Below, piece by piece: positions 16,533 to 26,748 of a DNA stretch of 64,000 nt. Origin of the DNA: Pseudothauera rhizosphaerae (GTDB lineage Bacteria; Pseudomonadota; Gammaproteobacteria; Burkholderiales; Rhodocyclaceae); assembly GCF_004801305.1 (NCBI RefSeq), contig NZ_SSOD01000005.1:247586-311585 (forward strand), written 5' to 3'. The number at the start of each line of letters is the position of its first letter. Within the stretch, counting starts at the first letter, position 1. The translations under genes and the position numbers were made by a program. The notes under the pieces were generated by a model. That model was not told the origin of the DNA. It made no database searches and saw only the letters and a list, made by a program, of their open reading frames with translations.

Positions 16533-18002
16533 TCAGATCGTTTTGCGCATACTGACCGGCGGGATATTGAGCGATTCGCGGTATTTGGCGATGGTGCGCC
16601 GCGCGACGACGATACCCTGCTGGCCCAACAGATCGGCAATCCTGGCGTCGGACAGGGGTTTCTTCCTGTCTTCGGCATCCACCAACTGGCGAATCAGCGC
16701 GCGAATCGCAGTGGAGGATGCCGCCCCGCCGGTGTCGGTGGCGACGTGACTGCCGAAGAAATACTTGAGCTCGAACACCCCCCTGGGCGTGGCCATGAAC
16801 TTCTGCGTGGTGACGCGGGAGACGGTGGATTCGTGCAGTTCCAGCTGATCCGCGATCTCGCGCAGCGTGAGCGGACGCATCGCCACCTCCCCATGATCGA
16901 AGAACTGCCGCTGCTGGTCAACGATGGCCTGGGACACCCGCAGGATGGTGTCGAAGCGCTGCTGCACGTTCTTGATCAGCCAGCGCGCCTCCTGCAACTG
17001 GCCCGTCAGGCCGCCGCCGTTGCCGCGGTTCTGCTGCAGGATCTGGGCGTACAGCGCGTTGATGCGCAGGCGGGGCATGGCCTCGGGGTTGAGGCTCACC
17101 ATCCATTGCCCGCGCAGCTTGCGCACCACCACGTCGGGGATCACGTAGCGCGTTTCCTGGGCGGCGTAGCGCGAGCCCGGGTGCGGGTCGAGGCGGCAGA
17201 TCAGCGTGTGGGCGGCGCGCAGCGCGTCGTCGTCACAGCCGAGCAGGCGCTTGAGCTTGACGAAATTGCGCTCGGCCAGCAATTCCAGGTGGCGGTCCAC
17301 GATCTGCAGCGCCAGGTCGCGGGTAGCGTCCCCGGGCATGGCGCGCAGTTGCAGGCCCAGGCATTCCTGCGGGGTGCGCGCGCCGACGCCGGCGGGCTCC
17401 AGGTTCTGCACGTGGCGCAGCGCGATGGTGAGGTCGTCCAGGTCCAGGTCGAGCTCTTCGGGCAGCAGGGGCAGCAGTTCTTCCAGGGTCTGGTTGAGGT
17501 AGCCGTCGTCGTCGAGGGCCTCGATGATGAAGCGCACCAGCGCGCGGTCGCGGTCGGACAGCGGGGACAGCGCCACCTGCTGGTCCAGGTGGTCGCGCAG
17601 CGAGGTCTCGGCGGCCTGGAATTCCTGGAAATCCACGTCGTCGTCCTCGTCGCGGCGGGCGCTGCCGCTGCCCGCGGCACTGAGCCATTCGCCGGCCTCG
17701 TCGTAGCTCGCCGCATCCGCGTCGGGCGCTTCTTCGCGCGTGCCCTCGTGTGCCCCTTCGCCGCTTTCGGCGGAGGCGGCCGTCTCGTTCGCGCCGCTGA
17801 CCGGCCCGGCGGCAGCGGCCTGCGCGGCACCGAACTCGCTGCCGTCGCCGTCCTCGCGCTCCAGCATCGGGTTCTCCAGCAGGAAGCGCTCGATCTCCTG
17901 GTTCAGCTCGATGGTCGACAACTGCAGCAGCCGGATCGACTGCTGCAACTGGGGGGTCAGCGTGAGGTGCTGGGAGAGCTTGAGCTGGAGGGTCGGTTTC
18001 AT
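16533..18002 (-). CDS. rpoN: RNA polymerase sigma-54 factor
   Basis: A 489-residue sigma-54. The order is region I (QLKLSQHLTLTPQLQQSIRL), a long acidic region II (about 60-130), the core-binding domain, and the helix-turn-helix with the C-terminal RpoN box ARRTIAKYRE. It recognises -24/-12 promoters and needs an AAA+ activator. NifA, encoded at 29847-31397, is such an activator, and the -24/-12 sites before rnfA, nifL and nifB are its expected targets. It follows lptB with an 18-base gap. Confidence 0.97.
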   Translation of the reverse strand: MKPTLQLKLSQHLTLTPQLQQSIRLLQLSTIELNQEIERFLLENPMLEREDGDGSEFGAAQAAAAGPVSGANETAASAESGEGAHEGTREEAPDADAASYDEAGEWLSAAGSGSARRDEDDDVDFQEFQAAETSLRDHLDQQVALSPLSDRDRALVRFIIEALDDDGYLNQTLEELLPLLPEELDLDLDDLTIALRHVQNLEPAGVGARTPQECLGLQLRAMPGDATRDLALQIVDRHLELLAERNFVKLKRLLGCDDDALRAAHTLICRLDPHPGSRYAAQETRYVIPDVVVRKLRGQWMVSLNPEAMPRLRINALYAQILQQNRGNGGGLTGQLQEARWLIKNVQQRFDTILRVSQAIVDQQRQFFDHGEVAMRPLTLREIADQLELHESTVSRVTTQKFMATPRGVFELKYFFGSHVATDTGGAASSTAIRALIRQLVDAEDRKKPLSDARIADLLGQQGIVVARRTIAKYRESLNIPPVSMRKTI

Positions 18003-18020
18003 GCTGGCAGTCTCGAACGC

Positions 18021-18743
18021 TCAGAGGCGGAAGTGCTCGCCCAGGTAGACCTGGCGCACGCGCTCGTTGCGGACGATCTCGTCGGGCTCGCCGCTGGCGA
18101 GCACGCGGCCCTCGCTGATGATGTAGGCGCGGTCGCAGATGCCCAGGGTTTCGCGCACGTTGTGGTCGGTGATCAGCACGCCGATGCCGCGCTCCTTGAG
18201 ATAACGGATGATCTTCTGGATGTCGAGCACGGCGATGGGGTCCACGCCGGCGAAGGGTTCGTCGAGCAGGATCAGGCGCGGGGCGGTGGCGAGCGCGCGG
18301 GCGATCTCGCAGCGCCGGCGCTCGCCGCCCGAGAGCGAGATCGCCATGCTGTCGCGCAGGTGGGCGATGCCCAGCTCTTCCAGCAACTCCTCCAGGCGGA
18401 GCGCGATCTCGTCCTCGTCGAGTTTCTGCAGTTCCAGCACCGCGCGGATGTTCTCCTCCACGGTGAGCTTGCGGAACACGCTCATTTCCTGCGGCAGGTA
18501 GGACAGCCCCAGGCGCGCACGGGAGTGGATGGGCAGATGGGTCAGGCGGGCGTCGTCGAGGGTGATTTCGCCGCCGTCGGCGCGCACCAGGCCGACGATC
18601 ATGTAGAAACAGGTGGTCTTGCCCGCGCCGTTGGGCCCCAGCAGGCCGACCACCTCGCCGCTGCCGACGGCGAAGCCGACGTCGTGCACGACGGTGCGCG
18701 CCTTGTAGCGTTTCTGCAGCCCTTCAACCTTCAGCAGACTCAT
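18021..18743 (-). CDS. lptB: LPS export ABC transporter ATP-binding protein
   Basis: A 240-residue ATPase of the LptB2FGC transporter that extracts lipopolysaccharide from the inner membrane. Walker A GPNGAGKT is at 36-43, the signature is LSGGERRR, and Walker B is [12 protein letters not shown]. The usual partners lptA and lptC are not upstream; recX overlaps the start by 20 bases instead. The link to rpoN downstream is the usual one. Confidence 0.95.
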   Translation of the reverse strand: MSLLKVEGLQKRYKARTVVHDVGFAVGSGEVVGLLGPNGAGKTTCFYMIVGLVRADGGEITLDDARLTHLPIHSRARLGLSYLPQEMSVFRKLTVEENIRAVLELQKLDEDEIALRLEELLEELGIAHLRDSMAISLSGGERRRCEIARALATAPRLILLDEPFAGVDPIAVLDIQKIIRYLKERGIGVLITDHNVRETLGICDRAYIISEGRVLASGEPDEIVRNERVRQVYLGEHFRL

Positions 18744-19176
18744 CCGGGGTCTCTTTCAACAGCTTGCAGATCACCGCGGCGGCAAAGCCGCGCCCTTGCA
18801 GGAAGCGCGCCTGGCGGGCCCATTCGCGCGCGTCCTGCGGCGCGCAGCCGAACTTCGCGGTCCATACCTGGCGCGCCCGCTCCAGGTCGTCGTCCCGGGC
18901 CTCGTGCGCCAGCGCCGCCTCGATCAGCTCGGCGGCCACGCCGCGGCTCGTCAGGTCGTGGCGCAGGCGGGCGGCGCCGAAGCGCGCGGCCTTGTTGCGC
19001 ACCCAGCTTTCCGCGAAACGGGCATCGGACTGCAGCTCCACCTCGGCCAGTCGGTCGAGCACGGCGGCGATCTCCCCGGCGTCGCCGTGGCCGGCGAGCT
19101 TCCTCGCCAGCTCGGCGCGGGAGTGCTCGCGCTGGGCCAGGTAGCGCAAGGCGCGCTCGCGCAGGCCCGCCGCCAT
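18724..19176 (-). CDS. recX: RecA regulatory protein RecX
   Basis: A 150-residue protein made of tandem three-helix repeats: [20 protein letters not shown], then [12 protein letters not shown], then [16 protein letters not shown]. RecX caps RecA filaments and limits strand exchange. It begins 10 bases after the recA stop codon and overlaps lptB by 20 bases, so recA-recX-lptB-rpoN may share transcripts. Family length and position directly after recA support the call. Confidence 0.9.
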   Translation of the reverse strand: MAAGLRERALRYLAQREHSRAELARKLAGHGDAGEIAAVLDRLAEVELQSDARFAESWVRNKAARFGAARLRHDLTSRGVAAELIEAALAHEARDDDLERARQVWTAKFGCAPQDAREWARQARFLQGRGFAAAVICKLLKETPDESAEG

Positions 19177-19186
19177 GATCCCCGAC

Positions 19187-20221
<1,035 letters not shown>

Positions 20222-20327
20222 GAGATGTATTCCTGAGTGGTTGGCGGATTATGGCACAGAGTTTGCAGGAATGTGCCCGCCGCGCTGAGGCAGGCACGCC
20301 TGCCGGCAGTCTAGTGGCTGTATGGAT

Positions 20328-20849
20328 TTACAGCAACTGCGGCGGGTCGCCGCGGCCGCATGCCAGTGCAATGACCCCCGCCAGGGCGCAGATCACGGTC
20401 TGGCGCCGCACTGCCTCCCGGTCGCCGGCGAAGTGGCGGGTTTCGACGCGGGGTGGCTCGCCGCACACGCCCCAGGCCAGGCACACGGTGCCCACCGGTT
20501 TGTCCGGCGTGCCGCCGGACGGGCCGGCGATGCCGGACACCGCCACCGCCACGTCGGCGCGGCTGTGCGCCAGCGCGCCCACCGCCATTTCGCGCACGAT
20601 GGGCTCGCTGACCGCGCCGTGGGCGGCGAGCAGGATGGGGGAGACTTCCAGCATCTCGCACTTGGCCTCGTTGGAATAGGTGACGAAACCGCGGTCGAAC
20701 CATTCCGAGCTGCCCGCGGTGGCCGTGACGGCCTCGGCGATCCAGCCCCCGGTGCAGGATTCGGCGCTCGCCAGCTTCCAGCCGCGGGAGCGCAGCGCCT
20801 CGCCCACTTCCCGCGACAGCGCGGCGAGTTCAGCGTCCATGGGCGGCAT
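20328..20849 (-). CDS. pncC: CinA-family nicotinamide-nucleotide amidohydrolase
   Basis: A stand-alone CinA C-terminal domain (173 residues) of the PncC type. It deamidates nicotinamide mononucleotide to nicotinate mononucleotide in pyridine-nucleotide recycling. Motifs are the AESCTGGWIAEAVT nucleophile region, then YSNEAK and VSGIAGPSGGTPDKPVGTV. Two start codons are possible, at 20849 and 20840. Neither has a clear ribosome site, but translation may be coupled to pgpA, whose stop lies just upstream. Confidence 0.88.
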   Translation of the reverse strand: MPPMDAELAALSREVGEALRSRGWKLASAESCTGGWIAEAVTATAGSSEWFDRGFVTYSNEAKCEMLEVSPILLAAHGAVSEPIVREMAVGALAHSRADVAVAVSGIAGPSGGTPDKPVGTVCLAWGVCGEPPRVETRHFAGDREAVRRQTVICALAGVIALACGRGDPPQLL

Positions 20850-20852
20850 CCA

Positions 20853-21368
20853 TCAGGCCACCAGGTCGATGGCGCGGCTCAGCACGGCCAGCACCAGCAG
20901 GGTGTAGCCGGCGGCGATGAGGTCGTCGAACATCACCCCGAAGCCGCCCTTGAGCTTCTGGTCCGCGAACCGGATGGGCTGCGGCTTGACGATGTCGAAG
21001 AAGCGGAAGATCACCACCGCGGCGAGCTGCCACAGCAGCGACACGGGGGTGAACAGCAGCACCAGCCAGATCGCCACCATCTCGTCCCAGACGATGGCGC
21101 CGTGGTCCGGCACGCCCAGGGCGCGCCCGGTGCGGTCGGCGGCGATCACGCCGGCGACGAACAGGCTGGCGAGAAAGGCGAGGAACACGCCTTCCGTCAC
21201 TGGCGTGCGCAGCAGCGGGTAGAGCAGCCAGCCGACCAGGGTGCCTACCGTGCCGGGCGCCCTGGGCGACAGGCCGGCGCCGAAGCCGAGGGAAATGAAG
21301 TGCGCCGGATGGCTGAACAGGAAGCGGGCATTCGGGGTCGAGGGCATCTCAGCGGGCGAAATGGTCAT
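20853..21368 (-). CDS. pgpA: phosphatidylglycerophosphatase A
   Basis: A 171-residue inner-membrane enzyme that dephosphorylates phosphatidylglycerol phosphate. The FGAGLSPRAPGTVGTL motif and IVWDEMVAIWL carry the metal-binding acidic residue. FRFFDIVKPQPI and VMFDDLIAAGY follow, with about four membrane segments. It overlaps thiL by 20 bases and pncC follows within a few bases, so the three form one operon. Confidence 0.93.
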   Translation of the reverse strand: MTISPAEMPSTPNARFLFSHPAHFISLGFGAGLSPRAPGTVGTLVGWLLYPLLRTPVTEGVFLAFLASLFVAGVIAADRTGRALGVPDHGAIVWDEMVAIWLVLLFTPVSLLWQLAAVVIFRFFDIVKPQPIRFADQKLKGGFGVMFDDLIAAGYTLLVLAVLSRAIDLVA

Positions 21369-22311
21369 AGCCGGTCATCGTGGGCGGCTGCAGGCTGCCG
21401 TCGGCCTCGCGCAGCAGCAGTTCGCCCGGTCGGTCGGTGAGTCGTCCGATGCAGTGTAACGGCAGATTGCAGTGCGCCGCCATGGCCGCGACCAACCCGT
21501 GCCGCGCGGGCGGCGCGGCGAACAGCAGTTCGTAGTCGTCGCCGCCGGCGAGCACGGCGCGCAGCGCTTCGTCATGCGGTGCACCATCGGCCAGCAGGGG
21601 TGCCAGCGGCAGCGCGGGAAGATCGATGATCGCACCGCAGCAGGAGCGCTCCAGGATGTGGCCGAGGTCGCCGGCCAGACCATCGGAGACGTCGAGCATG
21701 GCCGTGGCCAGCCCGCGCAGCGCGAGCCCGAGCGCGACCCGCGGCTGCGGGCGGTGCAGCGCTTCGAGGCAGTGCGCGCGCCCGTCCGCCGACAGCGCCA
21801 GCCCGTCGCGCAGGGCGGCCAAGCCCAGGGCCGCGCGGCCGGGCCGGCCGGAAATCCATACCTCGTCGCCCGGCCGCCCGCCGCCGCGGGTGACGGCCTG
21901 CCCGGCCGGCACTTCGCCGGCCACGGTCACGCACAGGTTGAGCGGCCCGCGCGTGGTGTCGCCGCCGGCCAGATCCACGCCGAAGGCTTGCGCACAGGCG
22001 AATAGGCCGTCCGCGAAGGCGGCCAGCCAGGCGTCGTCGGCCGCCGGCAGGGCCAGCGCCAGGAAGGCCCAGCGCGGCTCGGCGCCCATGGCGGCGAGGT
22101 CGGAGAGGTTGACCGCCAGCGCCTTCCAGCCCAGGTCGGCGGGATCGGTGTCGGGAAAGAAATGGGTGCCAGCCACCAGCATGTCGGTGGACACCGCCAA
22201 CTGCATGCCGGGGCGCGGCATCAGCAGCGCGGCGTCGTCGCCCACCGCCAGCGCGGTGTGCGCGGCCGGGCGGGTGAAGTGGCGGCGGATCAGGTCGAAT
22301 TCACCGGGCAT
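21349..22311 (-). CDS. thiL: thiamine-phosphate kinase
   Basis: A 320-residue enzyme that phosphorylates thiamine monophosphate to thiamine diphosphate. It has the PurM-like fold, with VGDDAA (23-28), STDMLVAGTHF and NLSDLAAMGA (68-77). A later glycine-rich GGDDYELLFA binds ATP. thiL next to pgpA is a widespread arrangement. No TPP riboswitch was seen upstream. Confidence 0.95.
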   Translation of the reverse strand: MPGEFDLIRRHFTRPAAHTALAVGDDAALLMPRPGMQLAVSTDMLVAGTHFFPDTDPADLGWKALAVNLSDLAAMGAEPRWAFLALALPAADDAWLAAFADGLFACAQAFGVDLAGGDTTRGPLNLCVTVAGEVPAGQAVTRGGGRPGDEVWISGRPGRAALGLAALRDGLALSADGRAHCLEALHRPQPRVALGLALRGLATAMLDVSDGLAGDLGHILERSCCGAIIDLPALPLAPLLADGAPHDEALRAVLAGGDDYELLFAAPPARHGLVAAMAAHCNLPLHCIGRLTDRPGELLLREADGSLQPPTMTGYDHFAR

Positions 22312-22410
22312 GGACGGGAACGGGCGCTTGGACCAAGGCCCAAGAGCTTAGCGCAGCACGGCCGGCGCGCTGAAACTTCTTGCGCCGGAGCGCTTCCCGG
22401 CGTGGCCGGC

Positions 22411-22692
22411 TCAATCCTCGTCGTCGTCGCCGCCGCCATCGCGCCGCGGCACCTGGGTGGGGTCGCAGATGATGGCGCGGTAGATCTCGACGCGGTCGCC
22501 GGGCTTCAGCGGCGCGTCGAGCTTGGTGACCTTGCCGAAGATGCCGACCTTCTGCGTTTCCAGGTCGATCTGCGGGAAGGTCTGCAGGATGCCCGACAGT
22601 TCGATGGCCTGCTGGACCGTGGCGTCGTCCGGCACTTCGATCCGCAGCCAGACCGGTTGGGCGACGTCGGCGTAGGCGACTCCGATGCGCAT
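22411..22692 (-). CDS. rnfH: RnfH-family ubiquitin-like protein
   Basis: A 93-residue beta-grasp protein (IGVAYADVAQPVWLRIEVP, then VGIFGKVTKLDAPLKPGDRVEIYRAI) with an acidic, disordered tail. RnfH proteins accompany rnf operons in diazotrophs, and their exact role is unsettled. It is the last gene of the rnfABCDGEH unit, 23 bases after rnfE. Confidence 0.88.
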   Translation of the reverse strand: MRIGVAYADVAQPVWLRIEVPDDATVQQAIELSGILQTFPQIDLETQKVGIFGKVTKLDAPLKPGDRVEIYRAIICDPTQVPRRDGGGDDDED

Positions 22693-22715
22693 GGTTGTCT
22701 ATCCTCCGGGTAGCG

Positions 22716-23462
22716 TCAGACTGCCGCGCCGCCGGCCGGCAGCGCGGGCTGGGCGGCCTTGCGTTCGGCCTTGCGCTTGGCGCCCTCCTCGATCAGGCGG
22801 TGGCCGGCGATCAGGAAGGCGATGACGAAGAAGGCGCCCGGCGGCAGGATCATCATCAGGAAGCCCTTGTAGTCGGGAATGACGGTGAACTCGAGAAAGG
22901 CGAACTGAGTGCCCAGCATCTGGCTGGCGCCGGCGAACAGCGTGCCGCTGCCGAGCACTTCGCGGATGCCGCCGAGGACCACCAGGGTGGCGGTGAAGCC
23001 CAGGCCCATGGCGAAGCCGTCGACTGCTGCGGCACCGACAGGATTCTTGCTGGCGAAGGCCTCGGCGCGGCCGAGGATGGCGCAGTTGACGACGATGAGC
23101 GCGATGAACAGGCCCAGCACCTGGTAGAGGTCGTACATCCAGGCGTTCATGCTCATGTCGATCAGGGTCACCAGGCTGGCGATCAGCACGATGAACACCG
23201 GGATGCGCACATTAGGGCTGACTAGGTTGCGGATCGAGGCGATCAGCACGTTGGAGAGCACCAGCACGGCGGTGGTCGCCAGCCCCATGCCGAGGCCGTT
23301 GGTGGCGCTGCCGGTGACCGCCAGCGCCGGGCACAGGCCGATCATCTGCGCCAGCACGGGGTTGTTGGACCAGACCCCGTCCTTGATCAGCGTGCCGTAG
23401 GCGGGGCCGGCGCTGCCGGCGGCGGGGGGCGTGGCGGGCGTCGCGGAACAGGCTTCGCTCAT
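22716..23462 (-). CDS. rnfE: Rnf electron transport complex subunit E
   Basis: A 248-residue integral membrane subunit related to RnfA and NqrD. It has about six transmembrane helices and the paired conserved segments LCPALAVTGSATNGLGMG and FIALIVVNCAILGRAEAFA. In the complex, RnfA and RnfE place a membrane-embedded iron-sulfur centre through conserved cysteines. The N-terminal 35 residues are longer than usual and Ala/Pro-rich, and the C-terminal tail is Lys/Ala-rich. The gene lies 11 bases after rnfG. Confidence 0.93.
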   Translation of the reverse strand: MSEACSATPATPPAAGSAGPAYGTLIKDGVWSNNPVLAQMIGLCPALAVTGSATNGLGMGLATTAVLVLSNVLIASIRNLVSPNVRIPVFIVLIASLVTLIDMSMNAWMYDLYQVLGLFIALIVVNCAILGRAEAFASKNPVGAAAVDGFAMGLGFTATLVVLGGIREVLGSGTLFAGASQMLGTQFAFLEFTVIPDYKGFLMMILPPGAFFVIAFLIAGHRLIEEGAKRKAERKAAQPALPAGGAAV

Positions 23463-23473
23463 GGTGTCCGTCC

Positions 23474-24121
23474 TCAGGATCGGGGGGCGGCGGCCGGGGC
23501 CGGCGCCGGGGTTTCGCCGAGCATGGCGGCGCGCTGCCCGGCATAGAGTTCAAGGCCGCGCTTGACCGCCTTCACGACGGCGCGCGGGGTGATGGTGGCG
23601 CCGGCGAACTGGTCGAAGATGCCGCCGTCCTTCTTCACGGCGAACTGTTCCGGGGGCGGATTGCCCAGGAACTTGCCGTCGAAGGACAGCACCCAGGGGT
23701 GGCGGGCGACTTCGATCTTGTCGCCGAGGCCGGGGGTTTCGGTGTGGCCGGTGATGCGCACGCCGGTGATGCGGCCGTCGCGGTCGACGCCCATGACCAG
23801 GCTGATGGTGCCCGAGTAGCCCTTTTCGCCCATGGCGAACACCACGCCATTGACGGTGCCGTCCTTGCGCGCCCGGTACACAGTCACGTCCGCGCCCTTG
23901 TCGTCCTTGACCACCACGGTGTCGGCCATGAGTTCGTTGTCGAAGCTGTTCTTGGGCAGCACCTCGGCCAGAGCGGCCTGGGTCTTGCGTGCCTGGGCCT
24001 CGGCGATGCGCGGCGCGGCGCCCTGGTAGGCCACCGCCAGCGCGGTGCCGGCGACCGTGGCCACGACGGCCAGCGAGAGGCCCTGGTACCAGAGGGTGTC
24101 GAACTGATTGGCGATGTTCAT
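23474..24121 (-). CDS. rnfG: Rnf electron transport complex subunit G
   Basis: A 215-residue subunit with one N-terminal membrane anchor (about 13-33) and a periplasmic FMN-binding domain. The flavin-attachment motif reads AGAT with Thr176, the residue expected to hold FMN by a phosphoester bond. HTETPGLGDKI is the family's other signature. The ATG at 24121 overlaps the end of rnfD by four bases. The Ala/Pro-rich tail looks disordered. Confidence 0.93.
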   Translation of the reverse strand: MNIANQFDTLWYQGLSLAVVATVAGTALAVAYQGAAPRIAEAQARKTQAALAEVLPKNSFDNELMADTVVVKDDKGADVTVYRARKDGTVNGVVFAMGEKGYSGTISLVMGVDRDGRITGVRITGHTETPGLGDKIEVARHPWVLSFDGKFLGNPPPEQFAVKKDGGIFDQFAGATITPRAVVKAVKRGLELYAGQRAAMLGETPAPAPAAAPRS

Positions 24122-25191
24122 CGTGCGCGGGCCTTCGCCGTTTCGGCAGGGTCGAGGGAGCGGCCGTCGCGCTTGCGACCGAAGATGCGCGGCCGGGTGT
24201 AGCGGTCGATCAGCGGGGCGCAGGCGTTCATCAGCATGACCGCGAAGGCGATGCCTTCCGGATAGGCGCCCCAGGTGCGGATGATCCAGGTCAGTAGCCC
24301 GCAGCCCAGGCCGAAGATCCACTGCCCGACCGGCGTGCTGGAGGAGGTGACGTAGTCGGTGGCGATGAAGAAGGCCGCCAGCATCACGCCGCCGGACAGC
24401 AGGTGGGCGACCGGGCCGAGATAGTGGTCCGGCGACACCGCGCTGGCGATGGCGGCGGGCACCGCCACGCCGGCCAGGAAGGCGAGCGGGATGCGCAGGC
24501 CGATCACGCCCTTGGCGACGAGGAAGACGCCACCGGCCAGCAGCAGCAGCGCGCTGGTCTCGCCCAGGCTGCCCTGGCGCGCGCCGACGCTGAAGCCCGT
24601 GGCGGAGTAGTGGCCGACGATGGACTGGTCGAGCAGGATGCCCTTGGTGGCCTCGGTCTTGACGTGGCCGAGCAGCGACGCGCTGCTCATGGCGTCCGGC
24701 ACGCCGGGGCCGAAGGTGATGGCCAGCGCGTCGACGAAGCCGGGCAGGGCCTCGGGCGCAGGCAGCAGCCACTGGGTCATCTCCACGGGAAAGGAGATCA
24801 GCAGCATCACCCGTGCGGCCATGGCGGGGTTGAACAGGTTCTGGCCCAGGCCGCCGAAGAGATGCTTGGTGACGACGATGGCGAACGCGCTGCCCACCAC
24901 GCCTATCCACCACGGCGCCCAGGGCGGCAGGGACATGGCCAGCAGCCAGCCGGTGAGGATGGCCGAGCCGTCATGGACCAGCCTGGCGGCGGAGACGCCG
25001 CGCACGCGGGCGCACAGGGCCTCGGCGATCACACAGGAGAGGATGGTGACCAGCCACAGATACACCGCGGGCCAGCCGAAGCGCCAGAACCCGGCCACCG
25101 TGGCCGGCGCCAGCGCGAGCAGGACCAGCCCCATGACGGCGCCGACGGAGCGGGCGCCGACGGCGTGGGGGGAAGACAGTACGGTGCTCAT
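24118..25191 (-). CDS. rnfD: Rnf electron transport complex subunit D
   Basis: A 357-residue subunit with eight to ten membrane helices, related to NqrB. It helps move electrons between NADH-side and ferredoxin-side centres while ions cross the membrane. GGLGQNLFNPA (about 113-123) is conserved. The segment where relatives carry the FMN-binding threonine reads SSAS at 169-172, so a serine occupies the expected attachment position. It overlaps rnfC and rnfG by four bases on each side. Confidence 0.92.
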   Translation of the reverse strand: MSTVLSSPHAVGARSVGAVMGLVLLALAPATVAGFWRFGWPAVYLWLVTILSCVIAEALCARVRGVSAARLVHDGSAILTGWLLAMSLPPWAPWWIGVVGSAFAIVVTKHLFGGLGQNLFNPAMAARVMLLISFPVEMTQWLLPAPEALPGFVDALAITFGPGVPDAMSSASLLGHVKTEATKGILLDQSIVGHYSATGFSVGARQGSLGETSALLLLAGGVFLVAKGVIGLRIPLAFLAGVAVPAAIASAVSPDHYLGPVAHLLSGGVMLAAFFIATDYVTSSSTPVGQWIFGLGCGLLTWIIRTWGAYPEGIAFAVMLMNACAPLIDRYTRPRIFGRKRDGRSLDPAETAKARAR

Positions 25192-26738
25192 GTGGCGCTT
25201 TCCTCTTGCGTGGCCGCATCGGCGGCGGCTTTCTTCGCGGCGGCCTTGGCCGCGGCCTCGGCCTTGGCGCGTTCGCGCTCGGCCTTGCGCGCGGCGGCGG
25301 CGGCGGCCTTTTCCTGCGCTTCCCGCTCCATGCGCGCCAGGCGTTCCTCGGCCAGTTGCTTGGTGGCCTGCTGGCGCAGCTTGTTCTTGTCCTGGGACGT
25401 GAGTTCGCCCTTGGCGTAGTTGAAGTAATGCACCAGCGGGATGCGCGACGGACAGACGAAGGAGCAGGTGCCGCAGGCGATGCAGTCCTTGAGGCCGATG
25501 TCCACCGAGGCGGCGAGTTCGCCGGCGCGGATGCGCGCGGCCATCTCCAGCGGCAGCAGGCCCACCGGACAGGCGCCCACGCAGGAGCCGCAGCGGATGC
25601 AGGGGCCTTCGTCGCCGTGCTTGTTGCTCTCGACCACGGAGAGGGCGAGCACGCCGCTGGTGCCCTTGACGATGGGGGCGTCGGCGCGGGGCAGGATGGT
25701 GCCCATCATCGGCCCGCCCATGATGAGCCGCGTGGGCGGCGCGGTGAAGCCGCCGCAGTGCTCGAACAGGACCGAGATCGGCGTGCCGATCAGCGCCTCC
25801 ACGTTGCGCGGCGCGCGCACCGCGCCGCCGGCCACGGTGACGATGCGCCGGGTCAGCGGTTCGGCGTGACGCACGGCGCGATGCACCGCGTGCAGCGTGC
25901 CCACGTTGTGCACCACCACGCCCACGTCGGCGGCGCGGCCGTCGGCCGGCGCTTCCAGCCCGGTCAGCATGTAGATGAGCTGGCGGTCGGAGCCCATCGG
26001 GTAGCGCGTGGGCAGTCGCACCACGCGGATTTCCCCGTGGTTCTTCGCCGCCTCCAGCATGGCGGCCATGGCTTCGGGCTTGTTGTCCTCGATGCCCACG
26101 TAGGCTTGCGTGGCGCCGGTGGCGTGCAGCACCAGGCGGATGCCGTCCACGATGCCGGCGGCGCGCTCGCGCATCAGGCGGTCGTCGCAGGAGAGGTAAG
26201 GTTCGCACTCGCTGCCGTTCACCACCAGGCTGTGGATCTTGCTGCGGCGGCCCAGCGCCAGCTTGACCGCGGACGGGAAGGTGGCGCCGCCCATGCCCAC
26301 GACGCCCGCGGCGGAGACGATGTCCGACACCGCTTCGGGCGCCAGCGCAAAGGGATCGGCTGGCGGCTCGGCGGGGAAGAGTTCGTCCAGGCCGTCGGGC
26401 ACGATCTCGATGCCGTTGCCGTACAGGCCGGACGGGTGCGGCATCGGCAGTTCGCCGATCTCGCGCACGGTGCCGGAGGTCGGCGCGTGGACGCCGGCCG
26501 AGATGTTGGCGGCCGGCTCGGCGATCAACTGGCCGCGGCGCACGCGCTCGCCCACCTTGACCAGCGGCCGCGCGGCGGCGCCCACGTGCTGGGACAGGGG
26601 CAGGATCAGGCGTTCGGGCAGCGGGCCGGCGGCGATCGCCACATCGGCAGTGGGACGCTTGTGGTCGTCGGCATGCACGCCCCAGCGCTGGGACAGCCAG
26701 CGCAGGAAGGGGACTTTTTCGAGGGTGGCGGTGGCCAT
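25188..26738 (-). CDS. rnfC: Rnf electron transport complex subunit C
   Basis: A 516-residue peripheral subunit that binds NADH and FMN. A SLBB-like region is followed by GVVGMGGATFP, the NADH/FMN Rossmann core (GGPMMG), and two [4Fe-4S] motifs (CIRCGSCVGACP and CIACGTCSFVCP). The last ~90 residues form a long Ala/Lys/Glu-rich coiled coil. The ATG at 26738 has a GAGAA ribosome site and avoids overlap with rnfB; another in-frame start lies at 26762. Confidence 0.93.
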   Translation of the reverse strand: MATATLEKVPFLRWLSQRWGVHADDHKRPTADVAIAAGPLPERLILPLSQHVGAAARPLVKVGERVRRGQLIAEPAANISAGVHAPTSGTVREIGELPMPHPSGLYGNGIEIVPDGLDELFPAEPPADPFALAPEAVSDIVSAAGVVGMGGATFPSAVKLALGRRSKIHSLVVNGSECEPYLSCDDRLMRERAAGIVDGIRLVLHATGATQAYVGIEDNKPEAMAAMLEAAKNHGEIRVVRLPTRYPMGSDRQLIYMLTGLEAPADGRAADVGVVVHNVGTLHAVHRAVRHAEPLTRRIVTVAGGAVRAPRNVEALIGTPISVLFEHCGGFTAPPTRLIMGGPMMGTILPRADAPIVKGTSGVLALSVVESNKHGDEGPCIRCGSCVGACPVGLLPLEMAARIRAGELAASVDIGLKDCIACGTCSFVCPSRIPLVHYFNYAKGELTSQDKNKLRQQATKQLAEERLARMEREAQEKAAAAAARKAERERAKAEAAAKAAAKKAAADAATQEESAT

Positions 26739-26748
26739 GGTGCGGTTC

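Noticed and set aside
16212..19178. 988-codon open frame on the plus strand
   Set aside because: Antisense to hpf, rpoN, lptB and recX, all of which have full family motifs.
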